Source: Cryptomeria japonica (Eukaryota > Streptophyta > Pinopsida > Cupressales > Cupressaceae). From it: 64,000 nt of DNA. The stretch is from the NCBI RefSeq assembly GCF_030272615.1, contig NC_081413.1:186242169-186306168 (forward strand), written 5' to 3'. Positions within the stretch are counted from its first letter, which is position 1. Every line of letters begins with the position of its first letter. The position numbers and the translations under genes are program-made. Below, piece by piece: positions 25,618 to 37,630 of this stretch. Under the pieces are notes generated by a model. The model ran no database searches, was not told the origin of the DNA, and saw only the letters and a list, made by a program, of their open reading frames with translations.

Positions 25618-26662
25618 CATAGAGGAACAACTCACCGAAAACTCGGCGAGTTTTTGGCTTGGGCGAGTAATAACGCCATTGACTCGCCCCCAAAACTCGC
25701 CGAGGTTTTGGCTCGGGCGAGTAATAACGCCATTGAGTTTTTGGTGAGTTTTTGGCAGTTACTTGGCGAGTCCATTTTTGAAAGAGGCCCAAACACATCA
25801 AAAAACTATCAAAAAAAAAAAAAATCAAGTCAGTCTCATTCTCTTCATCAAAATATATACATGAAATATAACATTTAAGTATAAGTCACTTTAAGTTATA
25901 TTTCATGTATATATTGGCAGGATGTTTGAGAGTGGTTTTAAATTTCTAGGAGTTATAATGCAAATTCTAGGTTTTAGTAGATCTTTTAAATTATCAGACT
26001 TAGTCAAATTTCGATAATCAGTAGGCTCCTATCAGCATTCTCTCGCTCTCTCTATCTCACTCACTTTATCTGCCCCGAATTATAGACCTCTCTATCTCCC
26101 CATCACTCTTCCTTTATCCCCTTTGTCTACCACTCTCTATCTCACTCTCTCTTCTCTCCCTCAAGATCTAGACCTATCTCTCCACCCCTCACTCTCTCAT
26201 CCTCGGATCCCCGCAAGGGATGCTACCTTCAACCTGATTTTAGCAAGGTGGAGGAGCCACATTGGACTCCTAGGACTAGACCCTCTAGTTCTATCTCTCC
26301 CTTGGTTTTCACTAAGCTGGGAAGAGGAAGACGTAAAATGTTTTGATGTAATATTTACTTTTAGTTTTACAAAAACAATTTGCTATTTCATTTTGTTTCA
26401 GTCTGTCAACCACCAGCATTCCACAAGAGGATACCATTTTGTACCCAATTTGCATTTAAATCAATAAAATATATCTAGACTCAGCTTGTTTATTTTGTTT
26501 ACTCATTTATTGACTCATTGGATGCATCCCCTCATTGAATTTTGCAAAAAAAAATGCATTTCTAATTAAATTTAAGCAATTTTTTAAGTTGCCGAGTTTT
26601 CACCGAGATTTTTTTTTCGAGCCTTGGCGAGTTTTTGTTTTTTGGCAAGTAGTTCAACTATG
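25618..26662. mobile_element. Non-autonomous hAT element (1,045 bp) with 8-bp target duplication
   Basis: The ends are imperfect inverted repeats: CATAGAGGAACAACTCACCG on the left and, inverted, CATAGTTGAACTACTTGCC on the right. The element is flanked on both sides by CTTTGAAG (25610-25617 and 26663-26670), the 8-bp duplication typical of hAT transposition. Just inside the left end a GGCGAGTTTTTGGCTYGGGCGAGTAATAACGCCATTGA block is tandemly repeated. The interior holds a CT-rich tract and no transposase. Its ends match those of the element starting at 62911, which does carry transposase sequence. Confidence 0.9.
25853..25914. repeat. Near-perfect inverted repeat inside the hAT element
   Basis: ATATATACATGAAATATAAC pairs with GTTATATTTCATGTATATAT around about 18 bases; arms extend through TTTAA/TTAA with one or two extra bases. 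Confidence 0.85.
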
Positions 26663-26670
26663 CTTTGAAG

Positions 26671-28112
26671 TTTGTACTTATTTTATGAATCTCAGCCCAA
26701 CAAAGAGAAACAAAGATACATAAAACCACAGATTAAAAACTCCCCAAGTAGCTTACCAGCTCAAGAGTGCCTGAAGCCAAATGGGTTGCCAGAAACACAA
26801 TGTCATGTCCTGTTTTCAGTTAAACTAAAACTGTACATATTAGGTCTGCATTTGTGTTCTCTATTTCTGTCTGCTGTGTGTTTCCCCTTCTCGAGTATGT
26901 TTTCTCTTCCAACTACACTCTTCTTCTTGTCAGAATTTCAGACTTTCCCTTACCGGCATGCTCAGCTTGACCTCGACAGCTCATCTTATAGTTCGAGTCT
27001 TGTGATTTGGCCAACTCCCGATCCCTGATATTTCTGCCTATGTTTCCATTCCCCTCCTAACTTTCCCAGCAAATACCATTTTGTTTCCAAGAGTCTATTT
27101 TTGGCATCATTTCTTTTAAAGCATAATCTTTCCCATCTGCGACCACTGTTCAAATTTGAAGTTGAAGGTGTGCATAGTGGATGACTTGCTCTATTTGTGG
27201 GAGATATAATATGGCCAATGTTTTCATTAGGGATCGTCATCTACACTTCACCAAATTCCTTTCAGAATCCATTTGGAGCACTTGTGTTTGAGTGTGTGAG
27301 AATCCTAAAACAAAAACCCTAGTTACTTTGGAGGGCAATGTACAGAGAGTTGTACAGAGAGTTCATATTTGAGCTTTATTGGACACAGATTCCAGCCACA
27401 TTGTATTGATCTGATTTGCCATTGCTGTTGGTATGAACTGCTGCTATTGCAGAATCATTTGCATTTAATAGTCATTATTAAAATAAGAAAGAGAGTGAGA
27501 ATTACATTTGTATTTGCTGTTTATTATTATAAGATTGGGTGTTATGTTGCCATTGTTCATCGGAGTGTAATGAAATTTATGATATATAAACAGCAATTTA
27601 AATCTCAGTTGGCTAAGATCTGATTAATGATAGGGCCGATAGTGTTGCTATTCAACTAATAAGTGTTTGTAGAAGGTTAAGAATTAGATTTGCATTACTG
27701 TTTTGGCCTGGGACATTACACACAAATACATAAAACCAAAGATTACAAAATCAATGAGCAGCAGAAACAGCTTGAGAGTGCTCATAAGCCAAATGGGTCG
27801 CCCAGAAACACAAATACATAAAACTAATTATTAAAAACTCAGCGAATAACCTGCAGCAAATGGATTTATGTATTTATGTTTCTATTTACTGGACTTTAGG
27901 ATCTATAAAGTTGCTGATGAGCACTTGCCCAATAACTGACTATAACTTGCAGAACTCCACATCAGCCTACCCATTAAAACACTCAAGCTCGGACATTTCT
28001 TTCACACCATCTCCTTTTAGCTCTCAACCTAATGAGATAACGTTCAAAGTGTGTTTCAAGCTTTCCATCTAACAACATATTGTTTGAATTGTGTTTGTTG
28101 ATTCCAAAAAAT
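26671..28112. other. No recognised gene
   Basis: Several frames of 60-120 codons occur on both strands but none shows a domain. Words of the dispersed repeat (ACAAATACATAAAACCAAAGATTA) recur at 27717-27860 together with AGCCAAATGGGTYGCC. Confidence 0.4.
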
Positions 28113-28807
28113 TGTTGATTGATTTCAATGCATTTATCAACCACTTTTGGAAGATATGCAATAGTTTTTCTATTTTTTTTTATTTTTTAGCCTTCATTCT
28201 AGCTGTGCCAGGGGTTACGTTCTTTATTTTATTTCTGATTTTCGGTCATTTTCTTCTAGCTGCTAGGATTTTATTATGAAAAAATCTGTTTTTTCTTTTT
28301 TCTTTCATTTTATTTTTTGAAACGAAAAATGGCATCCACAAGCAGTCAAGGTGGTGGCAAAGCCTAGGGGGCATTATTGCAAAAATGACAAAGCAAGTAC
28401 AGAGCCATGAATGGCAGGTGCAACTATTGTGGGGTGCAAATTGTACAACTCTAAGAGACTGCTGATTGATTTTAATTTTTGTGCATCTATTGACAACGTT
28501 GTAAGGTATGTAACAGTTTTCCTGTTTAGTTTTGTTTTTCAGCCTTCATTGTAGCTGTGCCAGGGTTCACGTTCTTTATTTTATTTCTGATTTGCAGTTA
28601 TTTTCCTCCAATTGCAAGGATTTTTTGTTTAATTATTCTCTTTTTTTTTCTTTCATTTTGGATTTTTGAAAAGAAAAATTCAAAAATGGCATCCACAAGT
28701 AACTAAAGTGATGGCAACTCTAGGGACCCTCTTGAAAACATGACACAGCATGTACAGAACCAAGAATGGCATGTGCAACTATTGCAGGCTGCATATGAAA
28801 GGATGCA
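28113..28807. repeat. About 350-bp direct tandem duplication
   Basis: The segment starting GTTGATTGATTTCAATG at 28114 is repeated from 28461. Both copies include AGCCTTCATTSTAGCTGTGCC, TTATTTTATTTCTGATTT and an ATGGCATCCACAAG (28329 and 28686). Spacing drifts between 347 and 357 because of small indels. Confidence 0.88.
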
Positions 28808-29771
28808 TCAATCACCCCAAATATCTCCTTGTACAGATTCCTGGCCAAGATGTGCAACTGCAAATATATAAAGAGTGCAGCTACGGCAACATCAGTTGTC
28901 ATGAGTTCTATAAGATCAAAAGAAAATTTTGAGGGCTCTTCACCTTGCATTGGCCTACAAATACAGGGATCTCGTATGCAGACAAACATAGTGCACAGTC
29001 ACGGCACATGTTTTTTCTATTCCTCATGAGACTCTTGGTCTACAACCTTCAATAGAAGGTGTTAAATTAAAATCAAGAAAAGCATAATAAGGCCAAGTTG
29101 GCATAAGGCCGTGTGCCAACATGTGTTAATACACTAGCATATTGTTTAATGTTGCAAACAGGCCTTATTTGGAGGCAATGGTCAATGTATTAACCATAAC
29201 AGGAAAGGGGCTCAGGACACTGAACCTTTATGAATTGATTGGACCATTGTTCGAAAATGGTGTCTATTCCACATACATCCTATTTCAAAGACTAAAAGGG
29301 ATTTGGTGAAGTAAAGGACTCGGCACAGGTGGAGGGAAAGAAGGAACCACACACTAATAAACTTCTTGTGACTTCAGGTGAGTAACTGGTGTTCTTGAGG
29401 GCAGTCGATGTTCTTGAGGTCAGTTGATGCCTCCAATGAAGTAAAAAATGTCGAAACCTTGTGCAATATGTTATATGGTGTGAAGCCTGTTGTGCAAGTT
29501 GTGACAGACAATAGAGTTGCATATATGGCTACTAGAAGGCTTCTTGAAGAAAAGGTACCTACACTTTTTTCGACCACTTGTTGCCCATCACATCAACCTT
29601 CAACTTGAAAATATGAGTAAACTTGGATGGGTTAAAACTATGTCAGAAGATGCAAGGAACATTTGGAAATCTGTTTACAACCTAAATATAATTCCTTTGG
29701 GTTCACCAGTTAAGTTCCAGATTCAGCCAGAGAAAATTAGGGGTCAGGTTTGTCTGTACAAAACCATATAA
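28329..29771 (+). pseudogene. hAT transposase pseudogene
   Basis: The start exon is present twice in the tandem duplication; copy one still reads NYCGVQI, the CxxC part of a BED zinc finger, and copy two reads RDPLENMTQHVQNQEWHVQLL. Downstream (29400-29720) the text EVKNVETLCNMLYG, VVQVVTDNRVAYMATRRLLEEK and LENMSKLGWVKTMSEDARNIWKSVYN matches the DUF659/catalytic section of plant hAT transposases, including the TDN aspartate. At least two frameshifts break it and the C-terminal dimerisation part is absent, so it cannot make a working enzyme. No ends of the element could be found. Confidence 0.8.
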
Positions 29772-29925
29772 AAATCATTAATATATACATATTTATAAGC
29801 CAAAAGCAGGAATTGGGTTGAGAATTTATATATATGATATAAAATTAAATCATATTAAATTTTGGACATATTATTAAATTAAAAATATTGAAATTTAAAT
29901 AAAATATAATAAGTATTAAATTTAA

Positions 29926-30250
29926 GCAGCAACACCTCAACAATTTCAGGAGGCTCCTGGAATCGGATGATTGGTGGCTATCGGAGGGGTCAACTAACAA
30001 TCTCCTCAGCATAGGGGATGCAGTGGTGGATATCCTTCGCTTTATTAGACAGAACTAGGGAATAGGTTTCTGGTGTTCGGGTTGGTTAGGGTGTATTTGC
30101 CAAGGTTTTCGCAGTCGATCTCTTATTGTAGCTATGCTCTCTCCTTAGTTGAAGAGATTTTTGGACATGTGATAACATAACTATGTGTTTACTATTAATA
30201 TAGGGCGCTATCCCCACAGCTGATAGCACTTACCATTAAAAAAAAAAAAA
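29926..30250 (+). mobile_element. Poly(A) retroinsertion with 15-bp target duplication
   Basis: A 325-bp insert of normal base composition sits in very AT-rich DNA, ends in an A-run and is flanked by AAGTATTAAATTTAA on both sides (29911-29925 and 30251-30265). That is target-primed reverse transcription. The first ~130 bases read as protein (DDWWLSEGSTNN...) before a TAG at 30056, so it is more likely the 5'-truncated end of a LINE than a SINE; a processed-transcript end is the other option. Confidence 0.85.
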
Positions 30251-30265
30251 AAGTATTAAATTTAA

Positions 30266-30892
30266 AATATATATTATATTATGTCTAAAATTATTAAAAT
30301 TTAAACATTTATAAAGAAAAATAATTTGCTTTAAAAGAGAGTTGGTGCGGATGATGGTGGTGGAATTTCAATGGTCTTTCATCATTGTTGTCTTTTTCAA
30401 GCTTTCTTTCTTCCTCTTTTTTTCCTCTATCATTTTGGTTTTTGGTGTGAATTTGTTAAGTTGGAAGTTATGTTTTGTTTTCAATTCTTTTTCAATTGTT
30501 TGTCTTTGGGTTTTGGCAAGTTAATTTAGCCTTTTGGTTAAATGATTGCATGTGGTAAGACCACTCCTTGAGAACTGTTGGTCCTTCATTTATTTTGTTG
30601 GGGTGTGAACAGGTTTGACGGCATCCAGATGTAAAGTATGTGAAGAGTCGAGAGTGGCAAAGGAGATGGAGATGTTGGTAAATTGTCCAAAGATGCATTG
30701 TTTGCAGGTAACGACCCTATGACTTGTGGAGGAGCAGAGTCCTTAGTTGAAGATGCAAGGGTTGTTGAAACACAAACCAAAAATGAAGGCACGCAAGGCG
30801 CGCATCCGTTTACTCTCTAACTAGTTCCTAACAAATAAATGGTTGGGGTTATGGAAAAAGAAGAATGTAGGCTCAATGCAATTGGTATTTTT
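30266..30892. other. No recognised gene
   Basis: Frames on both strands are short and show no family motif. A T-rich, hydrophobic 60-codon frame at 30342-30524 is a composition effect. Confidence 0.4.
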
Positions 30893-31600
30893 TTGTTTAT
30901 TTGACTCCTAACATTTTGCCTTCACAGTTTATTTTATTATTGGTTGGCATCAATTTGGGATAAAACTTGTTTTATGTGTTCTTTTTCCAAATGTTGCAAA
31001 AGCATGTTACTAGCAATCAACTTTGTAATGTTGGGAAATCATTATTTGCTTGGGATACCCTCTTATATCAAAAAGAGGTTGTCTTAAAATTCTCCCCTAA
31101 ATGGGTTGAGTTGTGTAATGTGCCTTCATCCTTTTGGTTTTTATTGCCTCAATCGATGAAACCATTGGGTGAGGATATTAAAATTGTTAGATTCTAAGGT
31201 TTCCATTCTGCATAAGAATAGATGAGTTTTGATTTCCTTGTTTATTTGACTCCCTAACATTTTGCCTTCACATTTTTTTTTAAAGATTGGGGTCAAGTTG
31301 GGGATAAAAGTTTGGTTTATATGTGTCTTTTTTCCAATTGTTGCAAAAAGGTTTGCAAAAGCATGTTATTAGAAAACAATTTTGTTGTGTTGGGAAATCA
31401 TTGTTTTGGGATTTTTCTTGGGATACCCTCTTATATTCAAAAGAGGTTGTTTTAAAATCCTCCCCTAAATGGGTTGAGTTGTGTAATGTGCCTTCATCCT
31501 AATGGTTTTTATTGCCTCAATTGTTGAAACCATTGGGTGAAGTTATTAAAATGGAAGATTCTAAGGTTCTTATTCTGCATATGAATGCATGAGTTCTGAT
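30893..31600. repeat. About 345-bp tandem duplication
   Basis: TTGTTTATTTGACTCC-TAACATTTTGCCTTCACA begins at about 30893 and again at 31238; the two copies then run in parallel through CCTAAATGGGTTGAGTTGTG and ATGTGCCTTCATCC to a shared TTCTGCATAWGAAT. They differ by scattered substitutions and small indels. Confidence 0.88.
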
Positions 31601-31728
31601 TTCTTTAAAACAAAGGTTGCTCATTCAAATTTCATCTTTGTTCCCTTATATGGGTCCTTGCAAGAAATTAAAATTAACTATTTGATTCGCTCAAATGCTT
31701 GTTTGTATTGTAAAAGAGATGGGCATTT
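30960..31728 (+). pseudogene. LINE ORF1-like (DUF4283/zinc knuckle) remnant
   Basis: Both units of the tandem duplication encode a KEVVLKFSPKWVELCNVPSSFW stretch followed by LLPQ...KPLGE, in the style of the DUF4283 nucleic-acid binding domain of plant LINE ORF1 proteins (where a W-V-x-L-x-x-L-P...W pattern is usual). After the second copy, at about 31695-31728, comes CLYCKRDGHFVGAN, the front half of a CCHC zinc knuckle, where a Copia LTR start (TGTTGGTGC) interrupts it. The match is by pattern only. A LINE reverse transcriptase on the same strand begins 10 kb further on and may be the same element spread apart. Confidence 0.5.
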
Positions 31729-32050
31729 TGTTGGTGCAAACATTATATATTACATAACTGATTTCATATTAGGTCCCATTCATGCTTGTACACTTAAGCT
31801 TATTTAAATCATTTACCATTTTGTCTCATATCACAAGATTAAGACACTTGTCATGCTCTTAATATGTCCCAAGGTTTCATCCTTGTTTTTATAACAAGAG
31901 TTTTATCATTGTATATTGTACCAATTTCATTTATGCATCTAATAATTTTTTTGGCTTCATAGCATTTCCATTGCTTCTCTCTTTGTGTGGGAGGTTGTTT
32001 TTCTTGCAAATGATCCTTGGCTCCTGTGGGGTTGATCAACAACTCTTACA
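31729..32050 (+). repeat. Probable 5' LTR of a Copia element
   Basis: Starts TGTTGGTGC and ends CTTACA directly before a primer-binding site. It interrupts a zinc-knuckle reading frame. The matching 3' LTR was not found in the window, so the left end rests on the TG...CA rule and on the interrupted frame. Confidence 0.5.
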
Positions 32051-32062
32051 TGGTATCAAAGC
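32051..32062 (+). promoter_or_regulatory. tRNA-Met-type primer-binding site
   Basis: TGGTATCAAAGC follows ...CTTACA, one change from the common plant Copia site TGGTATCAGAGC. It opens the internal region that holds the 142-bp repeat. Confidence 0.7.
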
Positions 32063-32064
32063 TT

Positions 32065-32434
32065 CAGATCTGCAATTCCTTTCCCTTGTTTGAAGAGTTT
32101 TCGCTAAAGAACTTTCATATTGTGCATCCTAATGCAAAACAAACCTCACGATTGAACTCAAAAGACTCAAAACCTTACAAATTAATATAAATAGGGTTTG
32201 GCACTGCAGATCTGCAATTCTCTTCCCTTGTTTGGAGGGTTTACGCCAAACAACTTTCATACTATGCGTCCTGATGCAAAAACAAACATCACGATTGAAT
32301 TTAAAAGAGTCAAAACCTTACAAATTAATATAAATAGGGTTTGGCACTGCAGATCTGCAATTCTCTTCCCTTGTTTAAAGGGTTTACGCAAAAGAACTTT
32401 CATACTATGCATCCTGATGCAAAAACAAACATCG
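32065..32434. repeat. 142-bp tandem repeat, interrupted by the 7.3-kb insertion
   Basis: CAGATCTGCAATTC starts units at 32065, 32207 and 32350. The third unit stops at ACATCG (32434) and resumes at CATCGCAATTGAATTT (39703), running to about 39770 with the same words as earlier units (TTTAAAAGACTCAAAA, AGGTTTGGCA). The intact units therefore show what the empty insertion site looked like. Confidence 0.92.
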
Positions 32435-33689
32435 TGTTGACGTGTCTAAAATCGCTGAACTTGCGACTTCATCCGGCCAACGCAGAATAAAATGTACTCG
32501 CTGAGTATCCTATCCTCTCTTGAGATAAGGAAATCCCTAATGTTGTTTTTCGTTTGATCAAAGGGGACGACCTCAAGGTTTCGATTGTCAGGTCTTGACG
32601 ACGGGATTGCTCAGTGGTTTGATGTGTTTTGCTGGAAACACAAAGGGGACTTACGGTGATATGGATAATTGCTGGATGAGTTCCCTAAAACTTTGAAAGT
32701 CTCGTTATCGATTGGTTTCAGTTGCATGATACTATTTCATGCAGGACTGCGGATTCTTCTTGGTAAAAAAAAAGGGGAAAAAGAGGGATAGGAAAAGAGA
32801 GGTACAGAAAGTCTAAATTATTTAACTAAGATAGCATATCAAGAAAACAGACAGACACCTCCAAATAACTAGATTAAACATTATCAGCCATTTAAGCACA
32901 ATACGTGTATGAATCTAGTGCGATCTTCAAGGGAAAAATGAGTTTTCATGCTATTAAACACAACATCAGAACTTAAACATTCATTCAATGAGTATCCAAT
33001 AACCGAACTAAGCATGTGAAAGGTTCAGATTAACCATGCAAAAAGAAAGACAATCAGTCAGTCCCTAATGGTATGAACAATGAGGATTCTATCAGATGTT
33101 TATCTAGAAAATGTTATATAAATGAAAGAAACATAACTGAAAAATTCAAATTAATGAAGAAGGAGACCATGCACTCACAGGGAAACTTGAAACAGTCTTC
33201 ACTTTGCATTAAATCCTGTAAATTTCGCCAAAGCTTCAGCAACAATCCATGAACTTCTTACAAAATGAGGGAAAACCAGTCCCCTTAAATAGGCTTCAAA
33301 AATAGATGAATGGCCAGGATCTAATCTAAACAAGTGGCCCAGATTCATCCTTACAAAAAGGTACCCATACCCATAAATGGAGGGTAAATATCAGCAACTA
33401 CCCCAAAGGGAGCAATAACTACCCAAAAAAGGTAATTAAAACATATCCAAAATAATTTAAAAAGTGCACATACACAAAGATTTAAGTTTACAGTTGACTT
33501 GGAAGTCAAATATGACCCTTTGGCCAAAAAGTGCACTTTTCAAAATTCAAAAGAAAAAGAAAAAAAAGCACTTTAGGAAAGCACTTTCTCTTTTCCAACT
33601 CTAGATAGCTCGGTGATGAACTCGACCTCGTCGTGCAGATACTCTCCCCAAATATCCCAATCAACTGCATGCTCTACCCGAACGTAGTC

Positions 33690-36600
33690 CTAAAATCTCA
33701 GGCATAACTTGAATAATTCGATCGTCGGTGGCATAGGCGGATTGAACATTTTGTAATGGATACCTTGTAGGAGGCTATCAAAATTCTCCAGCTCCTCTCT
33801 CGAGTATGACTTGTGATTTTCAAAACATGATATGTCTGCTTGAAGCTTAGAAGCAAAATCTAGATCCTCTATGGAGTATGCGACCTTGGGATTGAGCCGG
33901 TCCTCCCACTGCGGTTGCACCTCACTATCCTCCATATTATTTTTCCAACCACGAACCATGGATTTGAGGATCCTTTCACCAAGATCCTTCACATTTGATA
34001 AAGCGTCATTGCACTTATCATGCATTTTATTGATATTATCCCTCATGTCGTCCTTCATGCTAAGGGTCCAATACCAGTCTTTGAAGGTGCTGACACTATA
34101 AGGAGTTAGGATAGTATCAATAGCAGGGATCTGAGAGCAGGTCCAAAATAGAGCCCTAAGAGCCCTAATGAGGGGCAATGTCTTAGCCATCGCCTCATGA
34201 GTGTTATAGCATTCTTTCTTCAGCTTACACATTTTGATAATAATGGCTTCCCTATGGAGGGCCATTTCGCGCAGATCCTTGAATATTTGCTCTCCTCTTT
34301 CTTTAATGCCTTGCATCCATTCTTTGACGGCCTTTGCAATACCCCGTACTCCTTCAAATTCTGTCGTGGTCCTCTATGCCAATGTTGTTGGGGGAATGTG
34401 GGATGCAGAAACATTATGCAATGGTCTCGGGAGTTGATCAATGTACCCCTCGGCCTACTCAACACGAGCTCGATACATGTTCTTTTCAGCTGTTATTTCT
34501 TCAAGTTGCCTGAGCATGTTTTGTACTGAATCCTTGAATTCCTCCTTTTCCTGTTCCTTAGTGGCTCGTCCGATGGGGACAGTCGTGATGCTATAATCAG
34601 CCAGTGTAATCTGATATGTTGGCTTGTCTACAGGCGGGGTGGTGATATGAAGGGTATTGTTCCTTTGCTCATCTTTGGTTATTCTGGAATATGCCTTGGG
34701 CTTTTTCTTCCCCTTGGCCTTAGCTTGGTCTATGCGTGAGAAGATGTCCTCCAAATCAATGGGTGGCTTGGTGGCGGCCTTGCGCTGAGCTCGGGCAATT
34801 AACCATTCTTGAGGTACAGTTTGGGTTGATGCTATGGTTACATTGGCACTCTGTTCTTTGATGTTTCCAGTCGGCTCATCGCATATTTGCAGCTGTTCCG
34901 TTACACAAGGAGTAGAGGAAGTGTCAAGTTCCTTGCTCGCAGCCAAATTCTCTCCCACCTCACTGAATAATTGCCTGGTATTTTCATGTGATGGTTGTTC
35001 TTCAGTCTTTTCAGGCTTGCCGGTATCATCTGTCCTTTGCTCTCCTTCAACAGTGGAGTCATCCTTTGTAGTATTATGGAGTAACAATTCATAACGGCTC
35101 TGTTGGGTGGGTTCATGCAACTCAATCCCCTGAGTGGATGGAATCTCTCCTTCCTCAACCTGGTTATCAAGTTTGGCTGATTCAATAGCTCTTAGCTCGG
35201 CATCCAGCATGTCGAGTGCAAGAGGATCATCAGCCCTAAATGCGTCAATATCACTCTGGGAAGGCGGAGCGAGTATATAATCCGGTTCTACTACATCATC
35301 GAACGAACCGGGGTCCTTTGATGATGAAGTGACCTCCAATCTCCTAATAGAGATCTTTTCCCTTCTTGTTCTTTTGGATATCCGAGTTCCTCTGTTGGCC
35401 TTAGCCTTCTTCCTTTTCTCCGGCTTTTCGATTTCTTCCTTAGGTGCACTGGAAGTTCCCTCATCTTCAGAGGACTGAGAATCAAGGTTACCCATCAAGT
35501 GGTAGGTGAACTGGACTCCCTCATGTATCAGTCGCTCAATCTGCTAGTGCAACCATTGGTCAGTATATCTTCTTGGGGCTGCCATAACCACCTCGAAATC
35601 AGTGATTGGATCCTACGACCAATCGATGCCTGACAAAAGATGCCTTATCGCCTCAAATTCCCGAACTTGCAGGCAATTTCCTGAATCTGTCAGTTGATCC
35701 GGGACCCGACGGTACTCGTAGAGTCGCATTTGCTGCACACTCAACCTCGAATATTCGCACCTTTGGACCTCATAGTCATCAAAGCAGTTCTTCCAGTAAT
35801 CTTCAATTGACTCTTTTGCTCTATATCGCCTGCCATAGGCCCTCTTTGTCAGATTGTCATGATCAAAGCATTTCCTTGGAAAATGCTCTTGTAGGCCGTA
35901 GGAGGCCAACTCTGCAAAGGATTCCTCCGCTTGGGATGGGTTCTTTAGATGGACATCCTAGTTGCCTATAATCATAGGGAAAGCGAATCCAGATTGCTTC
36001 CTGTTCCTGAGTAAGCTGCTCGCCGGACGTGATTGCCTTGCGACCTCCAAGAGAACTATCTTGTCGGTTGGGTATCGCGGAAGTCGAAAAGGAGCACCCT
36101 CAAAGCCAGCTATCCGGATGTAGGAGAACCTTGGGAACTAGATGAACCAAGCGCCATATCTCTGTACTAGAATAGTAGCTTGCTTTGAAAGCCTTATGTG
36201 TAATCCTCCCTGCATCAGCCAAACCAGGCGCATTGTGAAGGCGTCATTGACGCGCTCATATTGACCAACTGCATAGGCAGAGCTACTCTTTTCTCTTTGT
36301 GCTATGTCTTGATAGTGTAGTTGTGGATAACAATCATATACTTTCACCTGATCAGGTCCATTCCCAGTTTCACCTTTCATGATCAAACCCGGCAGCGGCT
36401 GGTTCCTGACGAACATGTAGACCAAATAGGAGGTCATAGTGAAGTACTTCTTCGTCTCAAGTTCGATCAGCTGAGTGTGGATGTTGTCGCTTATGATCTG
36501 GGCACCGTCAAACTTGGATTTCCCAGCGAAGACCTGTTCTGTGAAGTAAAACATCCATTCTTCAAAGTAATTGGATTGGGGAAGTCACATAATCCTGCTG

Positions 36601-37205
36601 AGCAATGTGACCATGTCCCCATGCTCGTTGTGAAAGTCACTTCTAGGGGTCTTTTTCCCAATCCTAACGCTTGGAGGTCTTCTCTCCTTGTAACACTCTT
36701 CATTTATCAGTGTTCTGCATTTGGCAGGGTTTACATCATACGCCCCCTGCGCTTCATCTATAGTTGTTGCTATGGGGTTGTTCGAGAAGGGGATGTCAAA
36801 TGCGTCGCCAATGGCTTCAGGAGTGAAGTTAGCGAGGACCATGTTCTCCATGAGCACCAATCTGGAGCTTGGTTGGTAATGTCGGGCAGCCTCTACTACT
36901 AACTCATAGTTTTGCACTGCCGGGGGAAATCCAGTTGCTTGGGCAATGTCGCTTTCCATCATCCGCTTAGGCTTGCCATAGGCGTTAGGGGAGAAGACTC
37001 GGTTTCTGAAATCTTGAATATCAATATGGCCCAAGTCAGTATCACGGACATTCTCCCAGACACTCTGAACTTTTGATTCCCTCAATCCCCCTCTCTGATA
37101 CTGATACTTCATCTTTTCGACTCTACGAGAGATATTTGACTTGGATGCTCGTGACATCTCGGCTGCAGCAGGTGTCTTTGATGATTCTACCGCTGATTTA
37201 GGCAT
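33690..37205 (-). pseudogene. Unknown 1,171-codon gene, one frame with six in-frame stops
   Basis: From the ATG at 37205 a single frame runs to a stop at 33690 with no frameshift, broken by TGA at 36585 and TAG at 36138, 35958, 35613, 35544 and 34455. The first ~540 codons look globular, with FTPEAIGDAFDIPF near residue 125 and YFTMTSYLVYMFVRN near residue 265. The middle (about residues 570-880) is acidic, Glu/Lys/Ser-rich and probably disordered, with basic patches (KRKKAKANRGTRISKRTRRE). The last third is helical with coiled-coil heptads. I recognise no family. The layout loosely recalls gag-like or 'plant transposon protein' domains (FxPxAI pattern), but that is weak inference. It is the only gene of the 7.3-kb insertion. 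Nothing resembles a polymerase, nuclease or protease. Confidence 0.65.
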
Positions 37206-37210
37206 TTATC

Positions 37211-37630
37211 CTGCACAACCGAACGTGGATTACGAGGCGATATAAAGGAAACGAAGCAGGTTAGATAAAGGATATGCCAGCATACAAGGATCAATTCAAA
37301 AACCGAATTAAAAAAAACAACATGATATCTTAGCTAAAAGCTTGATTGATTTAAACATGAATATTTATGAAGCTTTTCGATTGCGAATTTATACTCAGGC
37401 ATTTTTAGGATCAAATTTCAAAATGGACGACGCTTTAAAATTTTCCTAAGTCTGAAAATGCGTTTTCTAGCTGATTCTTAGGAACAGACTCTGATTTCAA
37501 TTGCTCCTGACGTCTTATAAACGGAAAAAGATGTGGTTTTAGATTTAATCAGTTTAATTCATTTAGCACATACATCTATCCGATTTTGCATATATTTCGA
37601 ACGATTTCAAGAGTGGTGAAGCACACTTAC
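37211..37630 (-). other. Probable 5' leader intron of the unknown gene
   Basis: On the minus strand a donor CCAA|GTAAGTGTG at 37630 and an acceptor TTGTGCAG|GATAAATG at 37211 flank 420 nt, and the start codon lies five bases after the acceptor. Predicted by consensus only. Confidence 0.45.

Noticed and set aside
26123-27240. Host gene of 114-118 codons
   Set aside because: Composition follows a CT-rich microsatellite inside the hAT element or random AT-rich DNA; no domain, no consistent start context.
34197-36902. Plus-strand ORFs of 76-193 codons opposite the unknown gene
   Set aside because: They are antisense shadows of the long minus-strand frame, which has consistent composition over 1,171 codons.
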